A DNA stretch of 64,000 nucleotides, from the NCBI GenBank assembly GCA_040385245.1, contig JAZKHT010000001.1, positions 620,001-684,000 of the forward strand, written 5' to 3'. Shown here piece by piece: positions 8,295 through 16,898 of this stretch. Position 1 is the stretch's first letter; the number at the start of each line of letters is the position of its first letter. The notes beneath the pieces were generated by a model. The model was not told where the DNA came from. It did not search any database and saw only the letters and a list, made by a program, of their open reading frames with translations. The stretch comes from JAZKHT01 sp040385245. Its GTDB lineage: Bacteria; Pseudomonadota; Alphaproteobacteria; Rhodobacterales; Rhodobacteraceae. Made by a program: the position numbers and the translations under genes.

Positions 8295-9137
8295 ATGCAC
8301 ATCGCCCCCTTTGACAACCAAAACGCCCCCATCATCGGCGCGGACCACCCGCTGGTGCCGCTGGTGTGGTTCAACATCGTCAAGCTGACAAAGGGCGAAA
8401 GCTTTGTGTCCGACGTGGCAGGGTACGAAACCTGCATCGTCCCCGCCACCGGCACCATCGACGTGGCGACGGGCGACCAGACCTTTGCCACCATCGGCAC
8501 CCGGCGCGAAAACGTCTGGGACGGCGAACCCGAAGGCGTTTATATCCCCACCGGACAGCCCGCCACGATCACCTGCCAGTCGGACCAGGCCGAGGTGTTC
8601 ATCGCGGGCGCGAAATGCGATCAGGTCTTTGCCGCCTTTGCCATCCGGGCCGCAGATATCGACCCCGTCCAATACGGATCGGACGACACGAAAACCCATC
8701 GCAAGATCAAACACATCCTTGGCACCAAATACCACGGGCGGGTGGGCCGTCTGCTGGTGTCCGAGCTGTATACCGTGGGGCAGGGCGGCTGGTCGGGCTT
8801 TCCCAGCCACAAGCACGACACTGACCGCATGCCGCTCGAGTCCCGCCATGACGAGGCGTATAATTTCCGCTTTCGCCCCAGCCACGGGTCAGGCTTGCAA
8901 ATGCTGCAACGCGAAGACGGCAAGCCGGGCGATGCCTATCACATCGTTGACGGATCGACGATTGCCATCGACAAGGGCTATCACCCCTGCGCCGTCCTGC
9001 CAGGGTATGAGATGTATTATTTCACCATTCTGGGCGGGCTGTCGCAACGCTCGCTAGTGCAATATTTCCAGCCCAGCCACGCTGACCAGATCGAAACGAT
9101 CCCCGGGATCAAGGACATGATCGCCAAGTTCAAATGA
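8295..9137 (+). CDS. iolB: 5-deoxy-glucuronate isomerase
   Basis: The 280-residue bicupin protein has the IolB hallmark SGFPSHKHD, with the histidines as metal ligands, preceded by YTVGQGGW and followed by DEAYNFRF. It isomerises 5-deoxy-D-glucuronate to 2-deoxy-5-keto-D-gluconate. It starts 5 bp after the IolC-like gene and overlaps the aldolase gene by four bases. The length matches the family. Confidence 0.9.
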   Translation: MHIAPFDNQNAPIIGADHPLVPLVWFNIVKLTKGESFVSDVAGYETCIVPATGTIDVATGDQTFATIGTRRENVWDGEPEGVYIPTGQPATITCQSDQAEVFIAGAKCDQVFAAFAIRAADIDPVQYGSDDTKTHRKIKHILGTKYHGRVGRLLVSELYTVGQGGWSGFPSHKHDTDRMPLESRHDEAYNFRFRPSHGSGLQMLQREDGKPGDAYHIVDGSTIAIDKGYHPCAVLPGYEMYYFTILGGLSQRSLVQYFQPSHADQIETIPGIKDMIAKFK

Positions 9138-9961
9138 CCCTTGCCACCCTGACCGATGTGCTGACACCCGCCCGCGCCGCAGGCCATGCGGTCGCGGGCC
9201 TTGTCGTGCTGGGGTGGGAGGATGCCCGCGCCTATGTCGCCGCGGCCGAGGCGGAAGGCGCACCCATCATCCTTCAGGCCGGCCCCGGTTGCCGCGCGCA
9301 TACGCCCTTGCCGGTGCTGGCCGCGATGTTCCGCACGCTGGCTGAAGGTGCGTCGGTTCCGGTCGTGGCCCATCTGGACCATGGCGACGGGATGGATGTC
9401 TGCGCCCGTGCCATCGATTGCGGGTTCACGTCCGTCATGTTCGACGGCTCGCGTCTGCCGCTGGACCGCAACATCGACCAGACCGCCGCCATCGCCGCCA
9501 TGGCCCACGCCGCAGGCGTCAGCATCGAGGCAGAGCTTGGCTTTGTCGGGTATCACGGCGGGGCGTCATCGCAAGGGACAGACCCCGATCAGGCCGCCCG
9601 CTTCTGGCGCGAAACGGGCATCGACGCGCTGGCCGTGTCGGTGGGCAACAGCCACCTGATGACATCCGGCGAGGCGACGCTGGACCTTTCCCGCCTTCGC
9701 GCGATCCACGCGGCCTGCCCCGGCCTGCCCTTGGTGATCCATGGCGGATCGGGCATCGCGGTTGCGGCCCGCGCCAGTCTTGCGCGCGATTATGGGGTGG
9801 CAAAGTTCAACATCGGCACCGAATTGCGTCAGGCCTTTGGCGCGTCGCTGCGCGCGACCCTTGCCGCTGATGCAGAGGTGTTTGACCGCATCGCCATCCT
9901 GTCCGCCACCATCCCCGCCCTGACCGAAGCCGCCCGACGCGCGATCCGAAGCTGCAGCTAG
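9134..9961 (+). CDS. iolJ: Class II aldolase, IolJ-like (2-deoxy-5-keto-gluconate-6-phosphate aldolase)
   Basis: The 275-residue zinc-dependent class II aldolase has HLDHG at residues 80-84 (catalytic D82, zinc ligand H83), the AELGFVGYHGG segment, HGGSG and KFNIGTELR phosphate-site motifs. In this operon the expected substrate is 2-deoxy-5-keto-D-gluconate 6-phosphate, giving dihydroxyacetone phosphate and malonate semialdehyde. No iolA to use the semialdehyde lies nearby. Fructose- or tagatose-bisphosphate aldolase activity is the alternative. The gene converges with the hydrolase at 9958. Confidence 0.82.
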   Translation: MTLATLTDVLTPARAAGHAVAGLVVLGWEDARAYVAAAEAEGAPIILQAGPGCRAHTPLPVLAAMFRTLAEGASVPVVAHLDHGDGMDVCARAIDCGFTSVMFDGSRLPLDRNIDQTAAIAAMAHAAGVSIEAELGFVGYHGGASSQGTDPDQAARFWRETGIDALAVSVGNSHLMTSGEATLDLSRLRAIHAACPGLPLVIHGGSGIAVAARASLARDYGVAKFNIGTELRQAFGASLRATLAADAEVFDRIAILSATIPALTEAARRAIRSCS

Positions 9962-11055
9962 GGGTGCATCGCCTCTAGCGTCAGGCCCGGTCCCGGCTCG
10001 CCCGGGGTCAGATGTTCGGCCATGCCTGCGTCGCCCCGCAGGTGCAGGCCCAGAAACGCCGCCGCAAAGTGTTGCGTCACGTTGTTCATCCGCACCGTGT
10101 CCCAGACCGGGTCGGCATAATGTTCGAACGGCACGAAATCCAAGGTGTCCACCGGCAGCCAGCTTTCCGCCGGGGCGGGGATCGGCGCGCCTGCGTTGTG
10201 CCCGGCAAGCTGGAAGGTCAACAGCCAGCGTGCAGCACCCACCGATCCTGCGAACAGATCGCGCATCGCGGCATAACCGCTGATGTCATCCGCGCTGCCC
10301 GCGATCATCAGGCAGGGCACGCACAAGCCTGCCAGTCCGTCTGCGTCCCACAAACCCCGCGCGCCGCCCCAGGGGCCGATGGGCAGGATGCAGGCGATAC
10401 GCGGGTCAACCTGCACGACGCCCGCCCGGTGCTGCGCCATCAGATCGGCCCGCGCGCCCGTCATGGCCGCCTCGGACAGCCCCGCACCGCCCAGGATCAG
10501 CGCGCCATATCCCCCCATCGAATAGCCGATCACGCCGACGCGGGCCGTATTGGCCAAGCCTTCGGCCGCGACCCGGTCGATCACGCACCGCACATCCAGC
10601 GGACGGTTCACCAGCGTCGATTCGATGGGGCCCTTGTCCGCATAGGTGCTGTCGGCATGATCCACCGCCACGACGACGAACCCGCGCGAGGCCAGGGTTT
10701 CGCCCAGATGCGACATCAGAAAGCGATTGCCGGGATACCCGTGCGAGATCACCACCAGCGGATAATCCCCGGGTGCCGCAACCGCATCCCGGCAGGCGCG
10801 GCCCTGCAGTACCGCCTGCGTTGCCCCGTCGCGCAGGTCGGTCACATAGGCGGTCACCGGAACAGTGTCTGCCTTTGCCGGATACCACACCTCGGCCCGC
10901 AGGGGGCGGTTTCCACGCCGCAGCGGACCATCACCGGACGCGATGACGTCGATCCGCCCGGAATCGGCCCAGTCGCGGGTTTTCACCCCCACGGGGTACG
11001 GCCCGTAACCGGCCAAGGGCGGCGCATCGGGGCGGACAAGGTCTATGCGGTTCAT
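9958..11055 (-). CDS. Alpha/beta hydrolase (dienelactone-hydrolase/PAF-acetylhydrolase-like)
   Basis: The 365-residue alpha/beta hydrolase has the nucleophile elbow GYSMGG (Ser about 179), an oxyanion motif ISHGYPGNR near residue 105, a likely acid in AGSADD and the catalytic histidine in QLAGHNAG. The N-terminal segment VKTRDWADSGR is common in large predicted dienelactone hydrolase/PAF-acetylhydrolase-type esterases. I chose ATG 11055 because GGAAGG lies 6 nt upstream; an adjacent ATG at 11058 is equally in frame. A 7 bp inverted repeat (11068-11074/11083-11089) lies in its leader. The substrate is unknown. Confidence 0.85.
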   Translation of the reverse strand: MNRIDLVRPDAPPLAGYGPYPVGVKTRDWADSGRIDVIASGDGPLRRGNRPLRAEVWYPAKADTVPVTAYVTDLRDGATQAVLQGRACRDAVAAPGDYPLVVISHGYPGNRFLMSHLGETLASRGFVVVAVDHADSTYADKGPIESTLVNRPLDVRCVIDRVAAEGLANTARVGVIGYSMGGYGALILGGAGLSEAAMTGARADLMAQHRAGVVQVDPRIACILPIGPWGGARGLWDADGLAGLCVPCLMIAGSADDISGYAAMRDLFAGSVGAARWLLTFQLAGHNAGAPIPAPAESWLPVDTLDFVPFEHYADPVWDTVRMNNVTQHFAAAFLGLHLRGDAGMAEHLTPGEPGPGLTLEAMHP

Positions 11056-11214
11056 CATCAGCCTTCCGGTCAGGTGTGATACCCTGACCTTGCACCAGTC
11101 TGCGGGCAAGCCCCACCGCCTTTTGGTCGGCATCCTTGTGGGGCTGACCACCGACCGCTATATCTGCATCACCCCCCCGCGCGCGGCGCGCAAACAGCAA
11201 AGGCCCGCAGCGGC

Positions 11215-12144
11215 GTGACCAAGGACCCCACACCCAGACCGCGCACACCCCGGCGCAGCAAACGGCGCAAGGGCCTGACCCTGCGCAAGATCGGGCATTT
11301 TCTGACCGACCGCCTGATCCGCGCCTTTCTGGGTCTGCTGATGCTGCTGTCCTGGGACAGGCGCACCGCTTTGTCGGCTTGGGTTATGTCGCGGATCGTG
11401 GCCCCCATCGGCGGCTATCGCACCCGCATCCGGGAAAACCTTGCACTGATCCTGCCCGACCTGCCCCCGGCAGAGGTCGCCCGGATGGAACGCGCCGTGC
11501 CCGCCAATCTGGGCCGGACCTTTGTCGAGTTGTACTCCGGCCCCGAATTTGCCGCGCGCGTGGCACGCGAACCGCTGACCGGCCCCGGTGTCGCCGCCCT
11601 TGCTGCGGCCCATGCCGCCGGTCGCCCGGTGATGCTGGTGACCGGGCACATCGGCAACTATGACGCGGTGCGCGCCAAGCTGCTGGCGCAGGGCTACCGA
11701 GTGGGGGGGTTGTACAAGCGGATGAAGAACCGCTTTTTCAACGATCACTACGTCGCCGCCATTTCGCGCATCGGCACACCGCTGTTTCCGCGTGGTCGGC
11801 AAGGTCTGGCCGACATGATCCGCTTTCTGAAATCGGGCGGCATGGTCGGTCTGGTGCTGGATCAGCACATGGCCGATGGCGTGCCGTTGAACTTCATGGG
11901 GCATCAGGCGATGACGGCGCTGTCGGCAGCACAACTGGCGCTGCGCTATGACGCGCTGGTGGTGCCGACCTATGGCATCCGCCGCCCCGACGGCGGCTTT
12001 GATCTGATCGTCGAGGCCCCGATCCCCCACGGCCCCCCCGAAGCGATGACGCAAAGCCTGAACGACAGCCTTGAGGCGCAGGTGCGCGCCCATATGGACC
12101 AATGGCTGTGGACGCACCGCCGCTGGAAGGGCGGCGCGCACTGA
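11215..12144 (+). CDS. Lysophospholipid/lipid A acyltransferase (LpxL/HtrB family)
   Basis: The 309-residue protein has a basic N-terminus, a hydrophobic anchor (about residues 36-47) and the HX4D catalytic motif HIGNYD at 145-150, followed by DQHMADGVPLNFMG. It ends with QWLWTHRRWK, typical of LpxL/LpxM-type acyltransferases that add secondary acyl chains to lipid A. It should act at the inner membrane. The start appears to be GTG at 11215; no strong ribosome-binding site is visible. A phospholipid or ornithine-lipid acyltransferase role is possible. Confidence 0.88.
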   Translation: MTKDPTPRPRTPRRSKRRKGLTLRKIGHFLTDRLIRAFLGLLMLLSWDRRTALSAWVMSRIVAPIGGYRTRIRENLALILPDLPPAEVARMERAVPANLGRTFVELYSGPEFAARVAREPLTGPGVAALAAAHAAGRPVMLVTGHIGNYDAVRAKLLAQGYRVGGLYKRMKNRFFNDHYVAAISRIGTPLFPRGRQGLADMIRFLKSGGMVGLVLDQHMADGVPLNFMGHQAMTALSAAQLALRYDALVVPTYGIRRPDGGFDLIVEAPIPHGPPEAMTQSLNDSLEAQVRAHMDQWLWTHRRWKGGAH

Positions 12145-12147
12145 TCC

Positions 12148-12303
12148 CTACTTGGTCAGGATCAGCTTGCCCGCCCGCGTGATGCGCAGGGTGTAGACCT
12201 GCCCATGCAGCACGATGCGCGCCTGACCGTTGGCACCTGTCAGGTCCAGCGCGTCATGTTCCGGCACCACAGCCAGCGTCAGGGGTTCCGCGCGCATGTT
12301 CAT
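12148..12303 (-). CDS. hemP: Hemin uptake protein HemP
   Basis: The 51-residue protein ends ARIVLHGQVYTLRITRAGKL followed by ILTK, matching the HemP family signature (RI..G..Y.LR.TR.GKLILTK). HemP proteins are small and iron-regulated and promote haem-uptake gene expression in other bacteria. It is preceded by a 48-residue ORF whose stop overlaps the hemP start (ATGA). No TonB receptor is adjacent. Expression should be iron-responsive, by family analogy. Confidence 0.85.
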   Translation of the reverse strand: MNMRAEPLTLAVVPEHDALDLTGANGQARIVLHGQVYTLRITRAGKLILTK

Positions 12304-12446
12304 CGCCGCGCCTCCACCCGGTCAAGCAGGATTTCCAGCGCAAAGCCGGTGGGCAAAAGCCCGTCCAGCGCCTGACGCAGCAGATCGGTCAACGCGGGCA
12401 GGGACAACACGGGGGCGGGGCGTTCGGGCAAGTTGGCGCGGGTCAT
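12300..12446 (-). CDS. Small protein coupled to hemP
   Basis: This 48-residue ORF starts at ATG 12446 with GAGG a few bases upstream and ends in a TGA overlapping the hemP ATG. Its core LPALTDLLRQALDGLLP is a likely amphipathic helix, followed by a charged tail (LLDRVEARR). It could be a genuine small protein or a leader peptide coupling hemP translation. I recognise no family. The start site, coupling and amphipathic pattern support translation. Confidence 0.55.
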   Translation of the reverse strand: MTRANLPERPAPVLSLPALTDLLRQALDGLLPTGFALEILLDRVEARR

Positions 12447-12695
12447 GGTACCTCAAAAGGCCAAAGGTGACGCCGGGCTGACCGCAGGGGCTGGCTGGGA
12501 ACTGATAATAGATTACTGAAATAGTCGGAAATGTAAATCCCTATTGGACGCCAGGAAGAATATGGGAAAAGCAATGGGGCAATCAGGCGATTTCCTGACT
12601 GCCCTTGCACCCTGGCCACGCATTTTCTGCGAAAATTCGACGCCCCACAGAATTTTCGCAGAAAATTCGGGCCACGCGCGAAAGGGTCCGTCCTT
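12447..12695. promoter_or_regulatory. AT-rich promoter region of the hemP operon and uxaA terminator zone
   Basis: About 249 bp without a gene. The stretch 12498-12540 is markedly A+T-rich against the surrounding DNA and is the likely promoter and iron-regulator site for the minus-strand hemP operon. The half nearest 12695 holds a long perfect inverted repeat that is annotated separately. Confidence 0.4.
12622..12666. repeat. 17 bp perfect inverted repeat, likely terminator-type hairpin
   Basis: ATTTTCTGCGAAAATTC (12622-12638) is the exact reverse complement of 12650-12666, separated by an 11-base loop. It sits about 30 bp after the stop of the minus-strand uxaA-like gene, so it may end or stabilise that transcript, although no T-run follows. 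A related core, TTTTTCGCAGAAGAATCG, lies 13-32 bp after another minus-strand stop at 29421. Confidence 0.7.
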
Positions 12696-14219
12696 TCACA
12701 TCACCGCGCCGATTTGCCAGGGCACGAACTCCGCCCCGCCAAATCCCAACGCCTCGGAAAACGTTTGCTGGCCCGAGGCGACGGCGATGATCTTTTGCAG
12801 AATCTCGGCCCCCTTCGCCTCGATGCTGATGCCGTCGGTCAGGATGTCGCCGCAGTTGATGTCCATGTCCTCGGCCATCCGGGTGTACATTTCGGTGTTG
12901 GTCGCCAGCTTGATGCAGGGGCTGGGCTTATAGCCCGACACCGACCCGCGACCCGTGGTAAACACGATCAGCGTCGCCCCCGATGCGATCTGCCCCGTCA
13001 CCGAACAGGGATCATAGCCGGGGCTGTCCATATAGACAAAGCCGGGCGTGGTGATCGGTTCGGCAAACTTGTAAACCCCTGCCAGCGGCGCGGTGCCCCC
13101 CTTGGCCACGGCCCCCAGCGATTTTTCAAGGATGGTGGTCAGTCCGCCCTTCTTGTTGCCCGGGCTGGGGTTGTTGTCCATCTCGCCGCCGTTGCGGGCG
13201 GTATAATCCTCCCACCAGCGGATGCGGTCGATCAGCGTCTCGCCCACCGCAGACGACACGGCGCGGCGGGTCAGCAGGTGTTCGGCACCATAGATTTCGG
13301 GCGTCTCGGACAGGATCGTTGTGCCGCCCATGCGCACCAGCAGATCGCTGGCATATCCCAGCGCCGGGTTGGCCGTAATGCCGGAATAGCCGTCCGACCC
13401 GCCGCATTGCAACCCCACCACCAGCTTTGACACCGGGGCGGGCGCACGCTCGACCCGGGACGCGACGGCAGCCATTTCGCGCAGGACGGACAGGCCCTTT
13501 TCGATGGTCGCCCGCGTGCCTCCGGTGCCCTGAATGGTCATGTAACGGAAATTGCCATCCGGGCGCAGGCGGCCCTGACCGACAAGGTCGGGCACCTGCA
13601 TCACCTCGCACCCCAGACCCACCAGCAGGATGCCGGCAAAGTTCGGGTTGCGGGCATAGCCTTTCAGCGTGCGCATCAGGGTGTCATACCCCTCGTTCAC
13701 CCCTGACATGCCGCAGCCGGTGGAATGGACGATGGGCACGATGCCATCCAGATTGGGCATGGCCAGCAGGGCGGGGTCTTTCTCGGCCGCCTCGGCAATA
13801 AAGCGCGCGACGGACCCCGAACAATTGACGGATGTCAGGATGCCCAGATAGTTGCGCGTGCCCACCTGCCCGTCGGCGCGGTGATAGCCCATGAAGGTGG
13901 CGGGTTCCAACGGGGGCAGAGCGCGCGCTTCGGACCCTATGGCATAGTCGGCGCTGTGCGGACCCATGCCAAGGTTGTGGCTGTGGACATGGCCACCGGC
14001 GGGAATGTCGTCGGTCGCCTGCCCGATGATCTGGCCGTAGCGCAGCACGACCTGCCCTTTGGGAATGGCCGTTGTCGCGATCTTGTGGCCGCGCGGCACC
14101 GGGGCGGGCAGGGGGGCATCCAATCCGGGCAGCACGGTCCCCTTGGCAAGATCCGCCAGCGCGATCACCACATTGTCAGAACCATGCAACCGGATGATGC
14201 TTTCGGCCTGTCCCGTCAT
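12696..14219 (-). CDS. UxaA-family sugar-acid dehydratase (altronate dehydratase-like)
   Basis: The 507-residue protein is full length for UxaA. An N-terminal SAF domain (about residues 1-90) is followed by the large catalytic domain with HRADGQVGTRNYLGI, CSGSVARF, STGCGMS, LVVGLQCGGSDGYSGITANP and GYDPCS. The conserved cysteines are likely iron ligands. Relatives dehydrate altronate, galactarate or other aldonates to 2-keto-3-deoxy acids. Context with an aldose dehydrogenase and lactonase suggests L-fuconate or a similar aldonate. ATG 14219 is preferred (GAGGG 9 nt upstream) over TTG 14228. It diverges from the GntR gene. Confidence 0.87.
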   Translation of the reverse strand: MTGQAESIIRLHGSDNVVIALADLAKGTVLPGLDAPLPAPVPRGHKIATTAIPKGQVVLRYGQIIGQATDDIPAGGHVHSHNLGMGPHSADYAIGSEARALPPLEPATFMGYHRADGQVGTRNYLGILTSVNCSGSVARFIAEAAEKDPALLAMPNLDGIVPIVHSTGCGMSGVNEGYDTLMRTLKGYARNPNFAGILLVGLGCEVMQVPDLVGQGRLRPDGNFRYMTIQGTGGTRATIEKGLSVLREMAAVASRVERAPAPVSKLVVGLQCGGSDGYSGITANPALGYASDLLVRMGGTTILSETPEIYGAEHLLTRRAVSSAVGETLIDRIRWWEDYTARNGGEMDNNPSPGNKKGGLTTILEKSLGAVAKGGTAPLAGVYKFAEPITTPGFVYMDSPGYDPCSVTGQIASGATLIVFTTGRGSVSGYKPSPCIKLATNTEMYTRMAEDMDINCGDILTDGISIEAKGAEILQKIIAVASGQQTFSEALGFGGAEFVPWQIGAVM

Positions 14220-14270
14220 TTTGCGCAACCCTCTTATCGCCGCGCTTCCTTGACAGCGGGGCAGTGTCGT

Positions 14271-14282
14271 CTAACATGTTAG
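14271..14282. promoter_or_regulatory. Palindromic operator copy 1 (GntR regulon)
   Basis: CTAACATGTTAG is a perfect 12 bp palindrome, followed by CATG, in the 64 bp divergent gap between the uxaA-like gene and the GntR regulator gene. It ends one base before the regulator's apparent start codon, so binding should autorepress. Near-identical copies lie at 17943-17954 and 26695-26706. Confidence 0.75.
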
Positions 14283-14283
14283 C

Positions 14284-15015
14284 ATGTTACAGTCCGAGGA
14301 CCACATCCCACAAGTCCCTAACGGGAATGCGCGCCTTGTGCCGCTCGACCGGTTTTCCGGGTCGCTTGGCCAGCGGGTCTATCAGACCCTGCGCGAGGCG
14401 ATCCTGTCGCTTGCCTATCGCCCCGGCGAGATTTTGCGCAAGCCCGAAATCTGCGACGCGTTGGGCGTGTCGCGCAGCCCGGTGGCCGATGCGGTGGCGC
14501 GTCTTGCGGGCGAAGGGCTGGTGGACGTGATCCCGCAGGCGGGCACCTTTGTCGCCCGCTTTTCGATGGAGGAGATCCGCGAAGGGGCGTTCTTGCGCGA
14601 AGCGATCGAGGTTGCGTCCATCGAACGGGTGGCGCAGTCGATCACCGATGACCAACTGACGCAGTTGCGCCGCAACATCACCGTGCAGACGGCACTTGTC
14701 GCGGACGGGGATATTCCCGGCTTTTATCAGATGGATTCGGCGATGCACGAACTGCTGCTGTCCTTCACCGGGTTTCGCAGGCTGTCGCAGGTGTCCGAAA
14801 CCGCTTGGCTGCATGTCAACCGGGCGCGTCAGTTGATCCTGCCGGTGCCGGGGCGGATCGACGCCACCCTGTCCGAACACCGTGCCATCCTTGCCGCACT
14901 CGAGGCGCGCGATCCCAGTGCAGCGCGCGATGCGGTGCGCCACCATCTGCGCCAGCTTTTGACCTATCTTGAGCCGCTGGAACGCACCCGGCCCGAGCTG
15001 TTCGATCCGACGTGA
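14284..15015 (+). CDS. GntR-family (FadR/FCD subfamily) transcriptional regulator
   Basis: The 243-residue protein has an N-terminal winged helix (about residues 27-95, with LRKPEICDALGVSRSPVADA) and an all-helical FCD effector domain containing MDSAMHELLLSF and SEHRAILAALEARD. FCD regulators usually sense sugar acids or carboxylates. It probably controls the surrounding sugar regulon through the CTAACATGTTAG palindrome. The apparent ATG at 14284 has no Shine-Dalgarno and abuts the operator, so translation may be leaderless or start at GTG 14338. Confidence 0.9.
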   Translation: MLQSEDHIPQVPNGNARLVPLDRFSGSLGQRVYQTLREAILSLAYRPGEILRKPEICDALGVSRSPVADAVARLAGEGLVDVIPQAGTFVARFSMEEIREGAFLREAIEVASIERVAQSITDDQLTQLRRNITVQTALVADGDIPGFYQMDSAMHELLLSFTGFRRLSQVSETAWLHVNRARQLILPVPGRIDATLSEHRAILAALEARDPSAARDAVRHHLRQLLTYLEPLERTRPELFDPT

Positions 15016-15093
15016 TCCCGCTTTTGCCAATCCAACCGGCAGTTTGCGGCTTTTCCGTGCCGCATGCACACCGCAAGGTCAGAAAGTAACCCG

Positions 15094-16062
15094 ATGACAG
15101 ACCGCCCGAACCGCCCGCGCTATGCCACCCGCCTGAATGCCTTCAAGACGGGAAAATCGGGCATCGCCGACATGATCGCCCGCGCAGGATCGGTGGGCGG
15201 GCTGGACGCCGCCGATCTGAACTTTCCCGATCATTTCGAGACCCATTCTCCAAGCGAGTTGGCCGACCTGTTGGGCGTGCAGGGCATGGCGTTGAATGGT
15301 CTGGCGATGCGCTACTACAGCGATCCCGGCTTTCGTCTGGGTGCGTTGACCCACCCGGACGCACGGGTACGGCAGGCCGCCATCGATGTGACCCGGGCCG
15401 GGATGGATGCGCTGGCGGCGATGGGTGGCAAGACGCTGACGATCTGGCTGGGGCAGGACGGGTTCGACACCAGCTTTCAATGCGATTACGCCCGGATGTG
15501 GGACGACACGCTGCAAGGGCTGGCCGTGATCTGCGACCATGACCGCAGCATCGACATTTCCATCGAATACAAGCCGAACGAACCCCGCGCCTTTGCCCTG
15601 ATGCCGGACATGGCGACAACGCTGCTGGCACTGGGGGAACTGAACCGCCCGAACACCGGCGTCACGCTGGATTTCGCGCATATGCTCTATGCCGGGGAAA
15701 TGCCTGCCAAGGCGGCGATGCTGGCCGCGCGCCACAGCCGCATCCTTGGGGTGCATCTGAATGATGGCTATGGCAAGCGGGACGACGGGCTGATGGCGGG
15801 CACCGTGCATCCGATCCAGACGGTAGAGTTGTTCGTGGCGCTGAATCGCGCAGGCTATGACGGGGTGATCTATTTCGACACCTTCCCCGATCACGCGGGC
15901 CTTGATCCGGTCGCGGAATCGCGCGCCAACATCCGGCTGACCGATCGCCTGCGCGCCGTGGCCGAAGCACTGACCCATGATCCAGATCTGGCGGCAGCAA
16001 CCGCCCGACAGGATGCCGCCGCCTCGATGCGGATCGTGGCGCAGGCGTTGTACGGGGCCTAA
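15094..16062 (+). CDS. Xylose-isomerase-like TIM-barrel sugar isomerase
   Basis: The 322-residue protein has the metal-binding pattern of sugar isomerase/epimerase TIM barrels: a glutamate in SIEYKPNEPR, an aspartate in VTLDFAHML, a histidine in GVHLNDGYG and a distal aspartate in IYFDTFPDH. Related enzymes isomerise L-rhamnose and other deoxy- or keto-sugars. It follows the GntR gene by 78 bp on the same strand. An in-frame ATG at 15064 exists; 15094 fits the conserved part better. The substrate is unproven. Confidence 0.82.
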   Translation: MTDRPNRPRYATRLNAFKTGKSGIADMIARAGSVGGLDAADLNFPDHFETHSPSELADLLGVQGMALNGLAMRYYSDPGFRLGALTHPDARVRQAAIDVTRAGMDALAAMGGKTLTIWLGQDGFDTSFQCDYARMWDDTLQGLAVICDHDRSIDISIEYKPNEPRAFALMPDMATTLLALGELNRPNTGVTLDFAHMLYAGEMPAKAAMLAARHSRILGVHLNDGYGKRDDGLMAGTVHPIQTVELFVALNRAGYDGVIYFDTFPDHAGLDPVAESRANIRLTDRLRAVAEALTHDPDLAAATARQDAAASMRIVAQALYGA

Positions 16063-16898
16063 ACCCCGTAGAACCGCGCGGCCGTGCCGCCAAAGACCTG
16101 CGCGTGTTCTTCGGGCGTAAGACCTTCCGTCAGCGTCAATGCCGCCGCGTGCCAGTCGGCATATTCGCCGCGCAAGCGGCACACCGGCCAATCCGATCCC
16201 CACATCACCCGGTCCGGCCCGAAGGCGGACAGGACATGGTTGGCATAGGGGCGCAAACTTTCCACCGACCAATCGGCGTCATCCTCGGTGATCAGTGCCG
16301 AGAATTTGCAGCAGGCGCGGGTTTGGTCGGCAATGCGCGCCATGCCATCGGCCCACAGTGCGAAATGATCCTGCGATTTCAGCCGGATCTGCGGTTTCAT
16401 GCAGTGGTCCACCACCACCCTCATGTCAGGGTAGCGTGTCAGGATGGTCAGGAAATTCGGCAGATGGCGTGGAAAGCCCAACGCGTCAAACGTCAGGCCA
16501 AGGTCGGACAGCGCGTCAAAGGCCCATTGCACATCGCCGCGCAGCATCCAGTCGTCATCCGCAATGTCCTGTATCATCGGACGCACGCCCTTGAACTTTG
16601 GGTGCCGTGCCAGCCGCTTCAGATGCGCCAGATCGCCGGGGTTTTCGAAATCCACCCAGCCCACCACGCCCAGAACCCAAGGTGTGGCATCGGCAAGGCC
16701 CATCATGTATTCCGTCTCGTGCACGGTCGCCGCGGCCTGCACCAGAATTGTGCCCGCGACTCCGGCAGCCTGCATCTGCGGCCACAGATCGGCGGGGGCA
16801 TAGGGCCGTGACAGCACCGGGTTGTCGGCGGGCATCCAGTCATAATCCCCGCGCAGGGGCTGCCAGAAATGCTGATGGGCGTCGATATGCATGGGCAT
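16059..16898 (-). CDS. Amidohydrolase-family lactonase (L-fuconolactonase-like)
   Basis: The 279-residue protein has the amidohydrolase_2 pattern: HIDAHQHFWQP near the N-terminus (metal-site histidines), VVDHCMKPQI in the middle and GSDWPVCRL near the end with the catalytic aspartate. L-fuconolactonase and other sugar lactonases share this layout. Its start codon overlaps the stop of the aldo/keto reductase gene by one base (TGATG), coupling lactone formation to lactone hydrolysis. The longer frame upstream is only the shadow of that gene. Confidence 0.87.
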   Translation of the reverse strand: MPMHIDAHQHFWQPLRGDYDWMPADNPVLSRPYAPADLWPQMQAAGVAGTILVQAAATVHETEYMMGLADATPWVLGVVGWVDFENPGDLAHLKRLARHPKFKGVRPMIQDIADDDWMLRGDVQWAFDALSDLGLTFDALGFPRHLPNFLTILTRYPDMRVVVDHCMKPQIRLKSQDHFALWADGMARIADQTRACCKFSALITEDDADWSVESLRPYANHVLSAFGPDRVMWGSDWPVCRLRGEYADWHAAALTLTEGLTPEEHAQVFGGTAARFYGV

